Positions 25,811-34,353 of a stretch of 64,000 nt of DNA are shown in pieces; the first letter of the stretch is position 1, and every line of letters starts with the position of its first letter. The notes beneath the pieces were generated by a model. That model did no database searches. It was not told the origin of the DNA and saw only the letters and a list, made by a program, of their open reading frames with translations. The translations under genes were made by a program, and so were the position numbers. The stretch covers positions 186,001 through 250,000 of the forward strand of contig CAVWQE010000005.1 of NCBI GenBank assembly GCA_963757135.1, in the 5' to 3' direction. This stretch comes from Gp1-AA145 sp963757135. Its GTDB lineage: Bacteria; Acidobacteriota; Terriglobia; Terriglobales; Acidobacteriaceae.

Positions 25811-27010
25811 ATGAAGAAGGTTGGCACCGTGGCAGCGAAAAGGCGATGGAAGCGGTGTTCGGGGTACACAGCCCGGCACTTCGCTTGGTGTGTGGTCGCC
25901 GTGCTGCTCGCCTGGTGCAACTCTGTATTAGCCCAGTCTAACAAGGCGCAGGAGCAGTTCGAGCTTAACGATTCTCATTTCCATCTTACCAACTACATTC
26001 AGCAAGGAACTGACATCCATGACTTCCTGAAAATTATGGGCAACAAGGTGGGCCGGGTGGCGATATTCGGTATTCCATTACAGCAGCAGTGGTCGTACAG
26101 AGTCGATGGTGATCGTGCTCCTACCTACTATCTAAATACGGATGCTCCGCTCTATTACTACTCGTTCACCGATGCATGGATCGCCATGGCATACAAGTCT
26201 CTCACTAAGGAAGAACGAGCACGCTTTGATCCGATGATCACCGGCTTCAATCCCACAGACATGTACGCGGCGGATCACATTCGGCGGGTGCTTCAAACTT
26301 TTCCCGGTGTGTTCTCAGGCATCGGGGAGTTCTCGATTCACAAGGAGTTCGTGTCGGCGAAAATCGCAGGAGAAGTTGCGAGTCTTCAGGACCCGGCTCT
26401 GGACCGCATTCTCGATTTCGCCGGGCAGGTTGGGCTTGTCGTATTAATCCACAACGACATGGACGTCCCCTTTGCCAAAGAAGGTTCGCAACCCGCATAC
26501 CTGGAGGAAATGAAAGCTCTTTTCAAAAGGCACCCGAACACGACCATAATTTGGGCCCATACTGGCATGGGACGAATAGTTCGGCCAGTCAAAAATCACG
26601 CCGCGAATATTGCAGATATCCTCGGGGATCCAGAGTTCAGTCATGTTTACTTTGATATTTCCTGGAATGAAGTCGCGAAGTACATCGTCGCAACTCCGGA
26701 GTCAACCAGGATAGCTGCGGATTTAATCAACCGCTACCCGAACCGTTTCCTTTTTGGGACCGACGAAGTAGCGCCACAAGACCAGCAAACCTATCTCCGG
26801 GTTTACTACCAATATGGCCCGCTATGGAAGTTGCTGGACGCTCGGGCCAGCGAAAAGGTACGTAAAGGAAACTATGAGCGTCTATTCGATGAAGCGCGGG
26901 CCAAGGTGCGCGCCTGGGAACGAGCTAATCTCCCTTCTCAACAATCAGCGACAACGGGTCCGCAACAAAATGCCAAGTCCTCCGCGGTTTCGACCGCTAC
27001 ACCACGCTAG
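25811..27010 (+). CDS. exported amidohydrolase-2-type metal enzyme
   Basis: The 399-residue protein has a signal peptide with a long basic n-region (MKKVGTVAAKRRWKR) ending near SVLAQ. The mature part is a TIM-barrel amidohydrolase of the amidohydrolase-2 (decarboxylase/lactonase-like) group. The metal-binding HxH is in NDSHFHL, with GIGEFSIHKE, LIHNDMD, WAHTGMG and FGTDEV as successive barrel-end motifs. The substrate is unknown. The C terminus adds a Gln/Ser/Thr-rich tail. AAGGAG precedes the ATG. It is 24 nt upstream of the membrane protein at 27034 and probably co-transcribed with it. Confidence 0.83.
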   Translation: MKKVGTVAAKRRWKRCSGYTARHFAWCVVAVLLAWCNSVLAQSNKAQEQFELNDSHFHLTNYIQQGTDIHDFLKIMGNKVGRVAIFGIPLQQQWSYRVDGDRAPTYYLNTDAPLYYYSFTDAWIAMAYKSLTKEERARFDPMITGFNPTDMYAADHIRRVLQTFPGVFSGIGEFSIHKEFVSAKIAGEVASLQDPALDRILDFAGQVGLVVLIHNDMDVPFAKEGSQPAYLEEMKALFKRHPNTTIIWAHTGMGRIVRPVKNHAANIADILGDPEFSHVYFDISWNEVAKYIVATPESTRIAADLINRYPNRFLFGTDEVAPQDQQTYLRVYYQYGPLWKLLDARASEKVRKGNYERLFDEARAKVRAWERANLPSQQSATTGPQQNAKSSAVSTATPR

Positions 27011-27033
27011 AGGATAAGCATGCACAGGAAAGC

Positions 27034-28302
27034 GTGGAACCAGCAATGAACATCGGCCCTTCGAAGCAAGCGAGCGATTCGCGAATTTCGAAACGAGATG
27101 GAATTCCCGACCCGGAAACTCCTGAAGGTCAGCGCCAAATCGAATCCGATTTCTCGCTTACGCTGGGCGGCCCCCTATATCAACTCTATCTTCGAACGCG
27201 GCTTGCAAGAGAGCCCCTGGAATTGCTGGTCCGGAGAGCTACTATTGTCCCACTGGTCTGCTGGGTCCCGTTGTTCGTGCTTTCCATTGCAACCGGACGT
27301 GCTCTGGGTGGTGTGCCGGTACCTTTCTTGTTCGATTTGGAAGTACACACCAGATTTTTGGCTGGCCTGCCATTGTTGATTATCGCGGAACTGATGGTGC
27401 ATCAGCGTATCAACGTAATCGTGCGTCAATTCCTGAATCGCAAAATCGTCGTTCAACAGGATCGCAGGCGGTTTGATGCAATCATGGCTTCGACCATGCG
27501 CATGAGAAATTCTGTGCTGTGGGAAGCTCTCCTCTTAGTTCTCTGCTTCACTATTGGTCATTGGGTGTGGCGAGAACACCTGACGATGAGAGTGACAACG
27601 TGGTATGCCGGAGACTCGGCCGCGGGACCGCGCCTCAATGCAGCGGGGTACTGGTATGCATTTGTGAGCCTTCCAATCTTCCGATTTATCCTGCTGCGCT
27701 GGTACTTCCGGCTATTCCTATGGTACCAATTTCTCTGGCGAGTGCGCGGTTTACCGCTCCACCTCAACCTCTTTCATCCAGACAAAGCCGGCGGCCTTGG
27801 TTTTCTTGGCGCCAGCATTTTGGCGTTTTCTCCCGTGCTCGTGGCGCATACAACATTTCTGGCTGGCCTCATCGGTGACCGGATCTGGCATGCGGGCGCG
27901 ACGTTGCCCAGCTTCAAAATGCAAATTGTGGCCTCCCTGCTGTTCCTGATGGCTTTGGTCCTGCTCCCGTTGAGCTTCTTCGTTGTGCACTTGGGTCGAG
28001 CGCGGCGAACTGCGGTGGTTGAGTATGGAACCCTGGCCAGCCGTTACGTAGACGATTTCCGGCAGAAATGGATCAAAAAACCATCGGAAGACACCGAACC
28101 ACTCCTAGGCACATCTGATATCCAATCACTCGCGGATTTGGGCAATGCGTTCAACGTAATTAGCGACATTCATCTTCTTCCATACGGCAAGCAGGCAATC
28201 ATTCGATTAGGCGTCTTGTTGGTTGTGCCTTTGCTGCCGCTCACCCTGACGATCGTTCCGCTCAAGCAGATCATCGATCTGTTGCTGAAACTGGCATTTT
28301 GA
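27034..28302 (+). CDS. polytopic membrane protein of unknown function
   Basis: The 422-residue protein has about 7 hydrophobic helices: IVPLVCWVPLFVLSI, FLAGLPLLIIAELMV, WEALLLVLCFTIGHW, a cluster at 205-235, FLGASILAFSPVLVAHTTFLAG, a long LLFLMALVLLPLSFFVV and a final C-terminal pair. A soluble N terminus is rich in charged residues. The GTG at 27034 or the ATG at 27046 may be the start. I recognise no transporter or enzyme motif. It follows the exported amidohydrolase and closes the rightward cluster. Confidence 0.75.
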   Translation: MEPAMNIGPSKQASDSRISKRDGIPDPETPEGQRQIESDFSLTLGGPLYQLYLRTRLAREPLELLVRRATIVPLVCWVPLFVLSIATGRALGGVPVPFLFDLEVHTRFLAGLPLLIIAELMVHQRINVIVRQFLNRKIVVQQDRRRFDAIMASTMRMRNSVLWEALLLVLCFTIGHWVWREHLTMRVTTWYAGDSAAGPRLNAAGYWYAFVSLPIFRFILLRWYFRLFLWYQFLWRVRGLPLHLNLFHPDKAGGLGFLGASILAFSPVLVAHTTFLAGLIGDRIWHAGATLPSFKMQIVASLLFLMALVLLPLSFFVVHLGRARRTAVVEYGTLASRYVDDFRQKWIKKPSEDTEPLLGTSDIQSLADLGNAFNVISDIHLLPYGKQAIIRLGVLLVVPLLPLTLTIVPLKQIIDLLLKLAF

Positions 28303-28456
28303 TCTCTGAAGTCCGCGAACGCGGCGGAGAAGGGTCTCGGCCAATGGAGTATCCATGTTCGCTGACGAACCGGTTGATCCATCCTCCGCAGTTAGTTGTC
28401 GAATCGCCTGCGGCAGGATCGACTCCAGTTTTCTTTATCGGTATCGAAATCAGCGC

Positions 28457-28828
28457 TTATTTTTGTCCGGCATCGGTTGTGCGACTCAGAATTGGAGCTT
28501 CTCGGGATCTGCCCAGGATATCGTTAAAGGTAATTGTGTCTTTTCCGACCGAAACGAGCATCTCGTGACCAGCGATGTGTTCCACCCCGTAACTTCCGGG
28601 TGGCTGCGTAAACAGCACAACATAAATTGTGTTGCCAACTCTGAGAGAAATATCGTAGCGAACAGCTGACGGATTAGCGGAATTGGCATTCTGGTCGCGC
28701 TTTACATCAAGTATAGTGGCAGGCTGGTATGAGTTCTCTTTTGATTGAGATAGGGAAACAGACCAGGAAGCGACACAAAACAAAAAAAGGCCTAACAATT
28801 CCGGCCGCACTTTCCTTATAAGAGACAT
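28457..28828 (-). CDS. small exported protein
   Basis: The 123-residue product has a signal peptide (ELLGLFLFCVASWSVSLSQS). A small beta-rich domain follows (RYDISLRVGNTIYVVLFTQP, then IAGHEMLVSVGKDTITFND), resembling small OB- or SH3-like modules seen in acidobacterial exported proteins. Unknown function. The dyad at 28864 with a TAAGCT 24 nt away (28840) would put the transcript start almost at the annotated ATG, giving a leaderless message. Confidence 0.65.
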   Translation of the reverse strand: MSLIRKVRPELLGLFLFCVASWSVSLSQSKENSYQPATILDVKRDQNANSANPSAVRYDISLRVGNTIYVVLFTQPPGSYGVEHIAGHEMLVSVGKDTITFNDILGRSREAPILSRTTDAGQK

Positions 28829-28863
28829 AGAGCAAGCTTAGAAACGTGCTGTATTGAGAAGAA

Positions 28864-28879
28864 CTGGTAGAACTTACAG
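28864..28879. promoter_or_regulatory. las/lux-type dyad between divergent genes, -10 on both sides
   Basis: CTGGTAGAACTTACAG. Rightward, TATTAT begins 24 nt beyond it (28903). Leftward, TAAGCT begins 24 nt beyond it (28840). The two divergent genes (28828 and 29014) could share the site. Confidence 0.7.
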
Positions 28880-29013
28880 GTGCTCGAAATCTAGCTCTCC
28901 GTTATTATTCGATGCGTTTGCCCAAGGTGGAACCAGCGACCTTGCTGAAGAGATAGTCTCGTAAGCAACGGTCGCCAGAGCACCTGTGTACACTTCACGC
29001 GGCGGGGTGCATT

Positions 29014-29325
29014 GTGAGCCGCTTCCTTTCATTCATTGTAGTGATCGGGCTAATCCTCTCGTGTGCCGGTTGCGGAGCCTTTTTCATTGGTGGTGCAATC
29101 ACAACTGGATCCACTTTTCAGGGTACTGTCAGCGTTGCGCAGCTCAGTGCTGTCAATGCCAACGTTCAAGTCACGTTCGTGACCTTTCTACATAATGGGT
29201 CTTCATCCAGGATGACTTTCTGTGGGAATCAGATTAGCCTTTTTCCGCCCAACCAAACCGTTCAGGTCAATTTCAATTCCGGCCAGCCCTGCGCAACTCT
29301 CCTACTCGTGGTAGTTATCGGATGA
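29014..29325 (+). CDS. small lipoprotein-like exported protein
   Basis: The 103-residue product starts at GTG and has a hydrophobic signal (FLSFIVVIGLILSCAGC) whose end resembles a lipobox with Cys about residue 20. The mature part is Val/Thr/Asn-rich and predicted beta (GSTFQGTVSVAQLSAVNANVQ), with two further Cys (TFCGNQ and QPCATL). It ends in a hydrophobic strand (LLLVVVIG). Unknown function. It is preceded by the bidirectional dyad at 28864. Confidence 0.62.
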   Translation: MSRFLSFIVVIGLILSCAGCGAFFIGGAITTGSTFQGTVSVAQLSAVNANVQVTFVTFLHNGSSSRMTFCGNQISLFPPNQTVQVNFNSGQPCATLLLVVVIG

Positions 29326-29441
29326 TTGGGCGCAGTATGCTCTCCCAAGTTGAGAGCGAATACCGGTAAATGCTGGAGAAACACTTCACATCGTCGCTAT
29401 ACGACTATGTATCGTCAACTGGCTTCGGGCCGAAGCTCTTA

Positions 29442-29457
29442 CTGGTAAAGTTGCCAG
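29442..29457 (+). promoter_or_regulatory. las/lux-type dyad with -10 element
   Basis: CTGGTAAAGTTGCCAG, one of the most symmetrical copies (CTGGtAA/TTGCCAG). TAAACG begins 24 nt beyond it (29481). The DUF4136 gene starts at 29561. Confidence 0.7.
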
Positions 29458-29560
29458 TTCCTAAATTCGTCCCGCCCCGATAAACGAGAGTAAGAGTAGA
29501 CGTCGAGATTCGAAAGCTGTTTCGAAGGTTAGGCTGAATTCTCAGCTTGATGGAGATGAC

Positions 29561-30079
29561 ATGAAACGTATAGTACTATGCACGGCCATATTGATTTCCC
29601 TTCTGGGTTCGATTGCGTGGACGCAAGATGTCAAGGTGGACTGGGACAAGGGCGCGAACTTTTCGGGATATCACACTTACGCCTGGACGACCGGAACTCC
29701 GGCAAAGAACCCGCTCATGGGGCAAAGGATTGTAGATGGCATCGACAAGGAACTTGCCGCTAAGGGTTACCAGCAAGTGGATATCGGAGCTAATCCAGAT
29801 GTGGTCGTTCTTTACCATGCTTCCACTAGTAAGCAGACGCAACTCAACACGATGGGCACCGGATGGGGCTGGTCTTGGGGCGGCTCATCAACCACAACTG
29901 TGAGCGAAATCCCGACCGGGCAACTCTCCGTTGACATCGGCGATGCCAAGACCAAGAAACTGTTATGGCTTGGCAGCGCCAGCGACACCCTCAGTGACAA
30001 ACCGGAGAAGAACGAACAGAAGATTCAGAAGGCTCTCGACAAGATGTTCAAAAAATTCCCTCCCCCCGCTGAGGACTAG
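29561..30079 (+). CDS. DUF4136-type exported protein
   Basis: The 172-residue product has a signal peptide (to about IAWTQ). It shows the DUF4136 pattern: DVKVDWDKGANFSGYHTYAW near the mature start, a central DIGANPDVVVLYHAS, a Gly/Trp-rich loop (GTGWGWSWGGSS) and a C-terminal LSVDIGDAKTKKLLWLGSAS. DUF4136 members are envelope proteins, often lipoproteins, of unknown role; here no lipobox is seen. The start follows GGAGATGAC. A dyad with a -10 element precedes it. Confidence 0.85.
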   Translation: MKRIVLCTAILISLLGSIAWTQDVKVDWDKGANFSGYHTYAWTTGTPAKNPLMGQRIVDGIDKELAAKGYQQVDIGANPDVVVLYHASTSKQTQLNTMGTGWGWSWGGSSTTTVSEIPTGQLSVDIGDAKTKKLLWLGSASDTLSDKPEKNEQKIQKALDKMFKKFPPPAED

Positions 30080-30105
30080 GCGTTTAAGCTTGTTATCTAT
30101 TGACT

Positions 30106-30126
30106 GCAAGCCTGAATACGGCTTGC
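30106..30126. terminator. possible hairpin between convergent genes
   Basis: GCAAGCC and GGCTTGC form a 7-bp stem with a 7-nt loop in the gap between convergent genes. No T-run follows on either strand, so it may be a transcript-end hairpin or Rho-dependent stop rather than a classical terminator. Confidence 0.35.
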
Positions 30127-30225
30127 TCGTGAAAGTCAGGCACTACGGCCTCAGAAACAGCCAGAATGGGGAGTTACTCGTCTTATCAAGTCCACTTGGA
30201 GTCTTTGATGACATTCGCCACCGCT

Positions 30226-31185
30226 CTAAAAGTTCACTCCTCCAGAGACTTGAAATGAGATTCCCTGAAAAGTCGCTCGATTTGCGAATTCCTTAAAAAA
30301 CTTCATTCCCAGGTTAAGGTTTCTACGCGGGAATGCCAGATGCGATGCGAATCCGATCGAATTAACGGCATACCGCTCTCTCGATTGATCCGCTGTGATC
30401 GCGGGGCCAGTCTTAGCGGTGATTTGACGCTGTTCATACCCTACGACTCCGATTTGCAGTGATGCGACTCCGCTTCTGAGGATGACTGTTCGCGCCAACG
30501 AATAATCAAGATCGAAAGTGTCGCCGGGGTGAATTCTAGTCCCATTCTGAGTGGTATGGATTTCGTACATCTCATAGGCAGAAAGCGCCAGCGACTTGCC
30601 TTTCGTCAAATAGAACGTCTGCCCAGACGACGCAGCGTGCGTCCAGTATCCTGAACCCACGTTATCATTTGCCCCAGCGGCAAAACGGCCTGTCGGCGCG
30701 AGAAACCCATACAGGGCGCGAACCGAAATACGCTGCTTGTTCCAGCCTAGAACAAGCGGCATGTAATAGGAGTCGGCAAATCCTCCGCCGCCGCTGATAT
30801 TGCCCTCGATATCCAATGTGAGATCGTTTTTCGCAAACGGAAGCGTTGCGATCGCCGAATAGTGCGCGCCTCCCAAGATGCTCTTCCCGCTTACCCATAT
30901 CAGCGAATTTAGATCCATCAATACGGAGTTACTGCCGGCGACTGGTAAGGTGGCGCCGTCATTGTTCTTCGCTTGATCGCGAGAGTAGAAAAGCAGTTGG
31001 TTGGAATACGTAAACCCCGGCTCTGGCGTGAGACCAGAGTTCAAGGCACTCATTCCTAGCGGATACACACCCCTGCTCTGAGCTTCGGATCGCGTTGGCA
31101 TGTGAAGTACAAATGCGATCCCAAGAATGCTCAACCATGTCAAGCTGGGTAGACTTCGAAGCCTAAGTCCGAAGGCGTTGGCCAC
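30226..31185 (-). CDS. outer-membrane transporter of the phenol-degradation MetA-like type
   Basis: The 319-residue protein starts at GTG and has a signal peptide (LTWLSILGIAFVLHMPTRSEAQ). A beta-barrel begins GLTPEPGFTYSNQLLFYSRD and contains NISGGGGFADSYYMPLVLGW and LYGFLAPTGRFAAGANDNVGS. These match the SphA/phenol-degradation MetA family of outer-membrane proteins often found with aromatic-compound catabolism. It ends QVSGGVNF with a terminal aromatic. It is the last gene of the leftward DyP operon (13 nt after the preceding stop), suggesting uptake or export of a peroxidase substrate. Confidence 0.8.
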   Translation of the reverse strand: MANAFGLRLRSLPSLTWLSILGIAFVLHMPTRSEAQSRGVYPLGMSALNSGLTPEPGFTYSNQLLFYSRDQAKNNDGATLPVAGSNSVLMDLNSLIWVSGKSILGGAHYSAIATLPFAKNDLTLDIEGNISGGGGFADSYYMPLVLGWNKQRISVRALYGFLAPTGRFAAGANDNVGSGYWTHAASSGQTFYLTKGKSLALSAYEMYEIHTTQNGTRIHPGDTFDLDYSLARTVILRSGVASLQIGVVGYEQRQITAKTGPAITADQSRERYAVNSIGFASHLAFPRRNLNLGMKFFKEFANRATFQGISFQVSGGVNF

Positions 31186-31197
31186 GACAAATGCTCT

Positions 31198-32268
31198 CTA
31201 AGCTGCTCGTGTTGTTGAACGCGCATGCAGAACCCGAGCCTTTGAATGGAGAGGTGTCTTCGCAATGTTCCTCCAGAAGCTTTCTAACGATTTATCACCA
31301 CCGAACAAGGTGGTAAATATCGTCGAGTCAGCGAACAGAATGTCGCCAGCGCGTGCACCAACTGGCGGCATCCAGAGAAACATGTTGAATTCCCGATTCC
31401 CAGCTTCTGTGAACGGGTGCGGATGTGACATATCGATGGGCTGTTTCGCTAGAACATGGATTGCACTAGGATCATCGGTCGTCAATGCGTAGTGGGGCAA
31501 ATGAGGATGGAAGTTGAAGGTCTTTACTCCATTAAGCCAGCCCTTTTTGTCCAGGTCTCTCAGAGTGGTTAGCGGAGCAATATGATTTGTTCCTTCGACT
31601 ACCGCAGGGCGAAGGCCATAGCGATTCTCAACCGGAGTGCCTAATCCCTTCATAAGCGAGCGTGTGTACTTGCCGAAACGCTGCTGACGCGGCACGAGAG
31701 GATCACCATGATGGGCATATTCCATGTTGCGCACCTTCAGGTCGGGCGAGATCCCGACATCATGATGCGGGCCCAGGACCAAGCAGGTTCCGTCGCGCAT
31801 GAGAAACTCGCGAACGGCTTCTACTTCCTCAAGAGAGGCTTCCTGCTCCGTGACCATGTGGTCAAGACCAAATACCATTAGAGTGTCGGTGTCTGAGAGC
31901 ACCATTTCGTTCAGCGGCAACCGCTGCCCTGCCTGGTCGATTCGTTGGTAAACGGCAACCGGTTGTTCCGTGACTTCGCCCACGAGTGACTGGAATTTCA
32001 AGAGCGAAAGGTGAAACAACTCCAGGGTTCCCGCGATGCCTTGTAGAAACATCTTTTCCGAATATTCGATTGACTCGTATTCGGGCCAACCGACTCTCCG
32101 CACTTCCGTCATGGTTGAAAAGCGATTATCCAGCTCAGTTACGTCCCGATTGGCCTCCCAGGGATAACTCCACGTCCAATAAATGCTGAACCGCCTCTTT
32201 CCAGGGCTATATTTGCGCGGGACGTGCCCTTGATTGTAGGTGCGTGGTGCAGACTTAGATTCACTCAT
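31198..32268 (-). CDS. uncharacterised protein of the DyP operon, GATase-like centre
   Basis: The 356-residue protein has no signal peptide. Residues 125-170 (DTLMVFGLDHMVTEQEASLE then FLMRDGTCLVLGPHHDVG) look like a type 1 glutamine-amidotransferase-like fold, in which a strand-turn-helix precedes a glycine turn, but the usual Cys is not obvious. The rest holds Pro/His-rich stretches (NFHPHLPHYAL, MSHPHPF). I do not recognise a family. It lies 23 nt downstream of the DyP peroxidase stop and 12 nt before the outer-membrane gene, so it is part of the operon. Confidence 0.7.
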   Translation of the reverse strand: MSESKSAPRTYNQGHVPRKYSPGKRRFSIYWTWSYPWEANRDVTELDNRFSTMTEVRRVGWPEYESIEYSEKMFLQGIAGTLELFHLSLLKFQSLVGEVTEQPVAVYQRIDQAGQRLPLNEMVLSDTDTLMVFGLDHMVTEQEASLEEVEAVREFLMRDGTCLVLGPHHDVGISPDLKVRNMEYAHHGDPLVPRQQRFGKYTRSLMKGLGTPVENRYGLRPAVVEGTNHIAPLTTLRDLDKKGWLNGVKTFNFHPHLPHYALTTDDPSAIHVLAKQPIDMSHPHPFTEAGNREFNMFLWMPPVGARAGDILFADSTIFTTLFGGDKSLESFWRNIAKTPLHSKARVLHARSTTRAA

Positions 32269-32291
32269 CGCAGTCGTCCTTCTCTTGAAAT

Positions 32292-33632
32292 TTAGCGACC
32301 ATTCGAGAGCGTCGCAAGATATCGCAGCGCTTTAATGCCCGGTAGAAAGAAGTAGGCGCCACCCCGAACTGTGGTGAAGGCCGGAAGTCCCTTGATCTTT
32401 TTCCGGATTGGCCGTTTCGGAATCGTCATGTCAAACGTGCCGTCCTGAGTGCCCACGAACGGATCGCGATCGTTGCCGAGTTGATGAAAAGTCGGATCAT
32501 TCGTCCACACATTCATCGCAAATTCAAACTGGCGGACAAGGCTTGCACAGCCAATGAAAGCTGCGATTCCACGCTCCACACCGTCTTCCGGCGCGTCTTC
32601 TGGCAGTGGAGGCCCATAGGTGCCGCCCCGGCGGATCATTTTGTGTTGTTGCATGTTCGATGCGGTGTCACGCGGGTTCATGCGCCGAATATGGGATCCC
32701 AGAGGGCAGCCGTAGCCGTATGGATCCATCTTGCCGTAGTCGAAGTTATTGGTTCGTTGCATATCGGCGCCTAGTGCCGGATCGTCTTTCTGTGGGGTCA
32801 AGGTAAGCGGAGCCCCGCTGCGCCAGCGGCCCATAAGCTTGGCAGCAATCAGTTCCTGTTCTTCTGATGTCTTTCCCTCTTCTTTGAGAAAGTCACGAAA
32901 AGCGCCCACGTGCTCTTCCAGGCGCAGGTAGGCGAGATAGCTCCCATTACGAGCAAGAATCTCGGGCTGGGGCAATATGGGCTGACTGCCACTCTCATCG
33001 GGATAGCCGAGAAAGAACTCACCGGGTTTGATAGAAGGGCCCGAACCGGGCGTCGGTTGCTCGCCTGTGCCCTCGATCGCGGGCTGGGAAAGCCGGTCAC
33101 GATAACCAAAGTGTTCGTGAGCGTAGTTGAAGGGTGGTATCGCTTCCAGATCGAGGGAGGAAAGTACCTCTACGCCCGGGCATTCTGAGAGATATTGTTC
33201 GTGCTCAATCTTGCATCTCTCGCGTTCGGAAGTGCCGCGGGCGAAGAGCACAACGATCGCGTGAAGGTCGGGATTGGCAAGTCCTCCCACCCAGTGCTCA
33301 GGATGATTTGCTCCAGAGGTGCCCAGTATCTTGGCCCGGGCTGCCATGCCTTGGCGAAACTCCTCAGGAAAAGTAGCCAACGACTTCTCACTTAAGCCGA
33401 GGGCCCGCAAACCGGTCCACGTAAAGGCAACAGTCACCCATCTCGAGTCCAGTTCGGTGGATCCAACTTGACTTGCAATCCCCACCTTATCGAGAATGCC
33501 ACTCAGCCAAGCGCGGCCGCCCGCTGACTCACGAAAAGTTAAGAATTCGTATCGCGCCGTCAACGCGGGCGGACGTGAAATCAGGAAGTGCTGGATATCG
33601 TCAAGCTCGATTACGGGACTCTCGACTAGCAA
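32292..33632 (-). CDS. DyP-type heme peroxidase
   Basis: The 446-residue protein belongs to the dye-decolorizing peroxidase family: a ferredoxin-like N-terminal half, an equivalent to the GxxDG motif at GYRDRLSQPAIEG (about 176-188), and the proximal heme-ligand region PLGSHIRRMNPRD (about 308-320). The catalytic Asp is kept, but the second glycine of GxxDG is Arg. DyPs oxidise phenolics, dyes and lignin-like compounds with H2O2. No signal peptide or Tat motif is seen at this start, so it should be cytosolic unless it is encapsulated. It is the third gene of a five-gene leftward operon. Confidence 0.88.
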   Translation of the reverse strand: MLVESPVIELDDIQHFLISRPPALTARYEFLTFRESAGGRAWLSGILDKVGIASQVGSTELDSRWVTVAFTWTGLRALGLSEKSLATFPEEFRQGMAARAKILGTSGANHPEHWVGGLANPDLHAIVVLFARGTSERERCKIEHEQYLSECPGVEVLSSLDLEAIPPFNYAHEHFGYRDRLSQPAIEGTGEQPTPGSGPSIKPGEFFLGYPDESGSQPILPQPEILARNGSYLAYLRLEEHVGAFRDFLKEEGKTSEEQELIAAKLMGRWRSGAPLTLTPQKDDPALGADMQRTNNFDYGKMDPYGYGCPLGSHIRRMNPRDTASNMQQHKMIRRGGTYGPPLPEDAPEDGVERGIAAFIGCASLVRQFEFAMNVWTNDPTFHQLGNDRDPFVGTQDGTFDMTIPKRPIRKKIKGLPAFTTVRGGAYFFLPGIKALRYLATLSNGR

Positions 33633-33642
33633 AAACCGCCTC

Positions 33643-34269
33643 CTACTGCATCTGGTCGAGCATGTCTGAGAAAGACGCCTTAAGCGTCAACGCTTTTCTG
33701 ATTTCATCGCAACTCACATAGGGATGCTCGCTGTATTCGAGGAAGCTCGGACATTGGTGTTCGCGGAAAAACTTGACGATGGACGAAGGATTGGTCGCGT
33801 AGTCCGCAGGCCACCCTTCGAGGGCCTCAAAGGCCGAGATGATGCCCGTCTTCCCGAAGAGAAAAGAGGCATCCTCGCAGTATTTATCGAAATCGGTATC
33901 GAAGATGCCTTGGTACATCATGTAGCTCTCACCCTTGATTGTGAAGATTACCCATTTCAAATAATGCGCTTTGAGTATGGAGAGGGTGGTGGGATCGTCT
34001 GCGATTGCTTTCTCGATAACCTTGGAATGGTTGTATAGGTGCTCCTCTTTACCTGGGATAACCTTAGCCATAACACTGAAGCCGTAGCAAGCCGGAGTCT
34101 GGGGAAAGATCGGACCATACCTGCCTTGCTCAATTTTGTCCTTGAAAAATCCCCCCTTGGGAATCGCCATCGCCTGTGGTTTCGTCCAATCGTTCGTCCT
34201 CGGCTTCTCGACTATTTGTGGTTTTTTAGGCTCGATCTCTGGCTTCTTTGGCAACGGTTGTGTGGCCAT
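33643..34269 (-). CDS. DyP-operon paralogue B, probable alpha/beta-barrel protein
   Basis: The 208-residue protein is a clear paralogue of the next gene upstream. Shared segments include EKPRTNDWTKPQAMAIPKGG, YGPIFPQTPACYGFSVMAKV, MYQGIFDTDFDKYCEDA, FFREHQCPSFLEYSEHPY and ALTLKASFSDMLDQMQ. The strand-helix pattern of two similar halves suggests a dimeric ferredoxin-like fold as in antibiotic-biosynthesis monooxygenases, chlorite dismutases and DyPs, but this is inference. No signal peptide. It ends 10 nt before the peroxidase start. It may be an accessory or cargo partner of the peroxidase. Confidence 0.75.
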   Translation of the reverse strand: MATQPLPKKPEIEPKKPQIVEKPRTNDWTKPQAMAIPKGGFFKDKIEQGRYGPIFPQTPACYGFSVMAKVIPGKEEHLYNHSKVIEKAIADDPTTLSILKAHYLKWVIFTIKGESYMMYQGIFDTDFDKYCEDASFLFGKTGIISAFEALEGWPADYATNPSSIVKFFREHQCPSFLEYSEHPYVSCDEIRKALTLKASFSDMLDQMQ

Positions 34270-34353
34270 GATTTCCTCCTTCTGTTGTTGCTTATGGCAG
34301 CCGTTCTCGGCCCAGCAACTGTTCGCTTTATCTGGACTTCACACCTGTTGGAC

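Noticed and set aside
4063..29457. Sigma-54 (-24/-12) promoters suggested by CTGTCA..TTGC
   Set aside because: The GG and GC elements would need 10 nt between them; here the spacing is 7-8, and the GG is usually absent.
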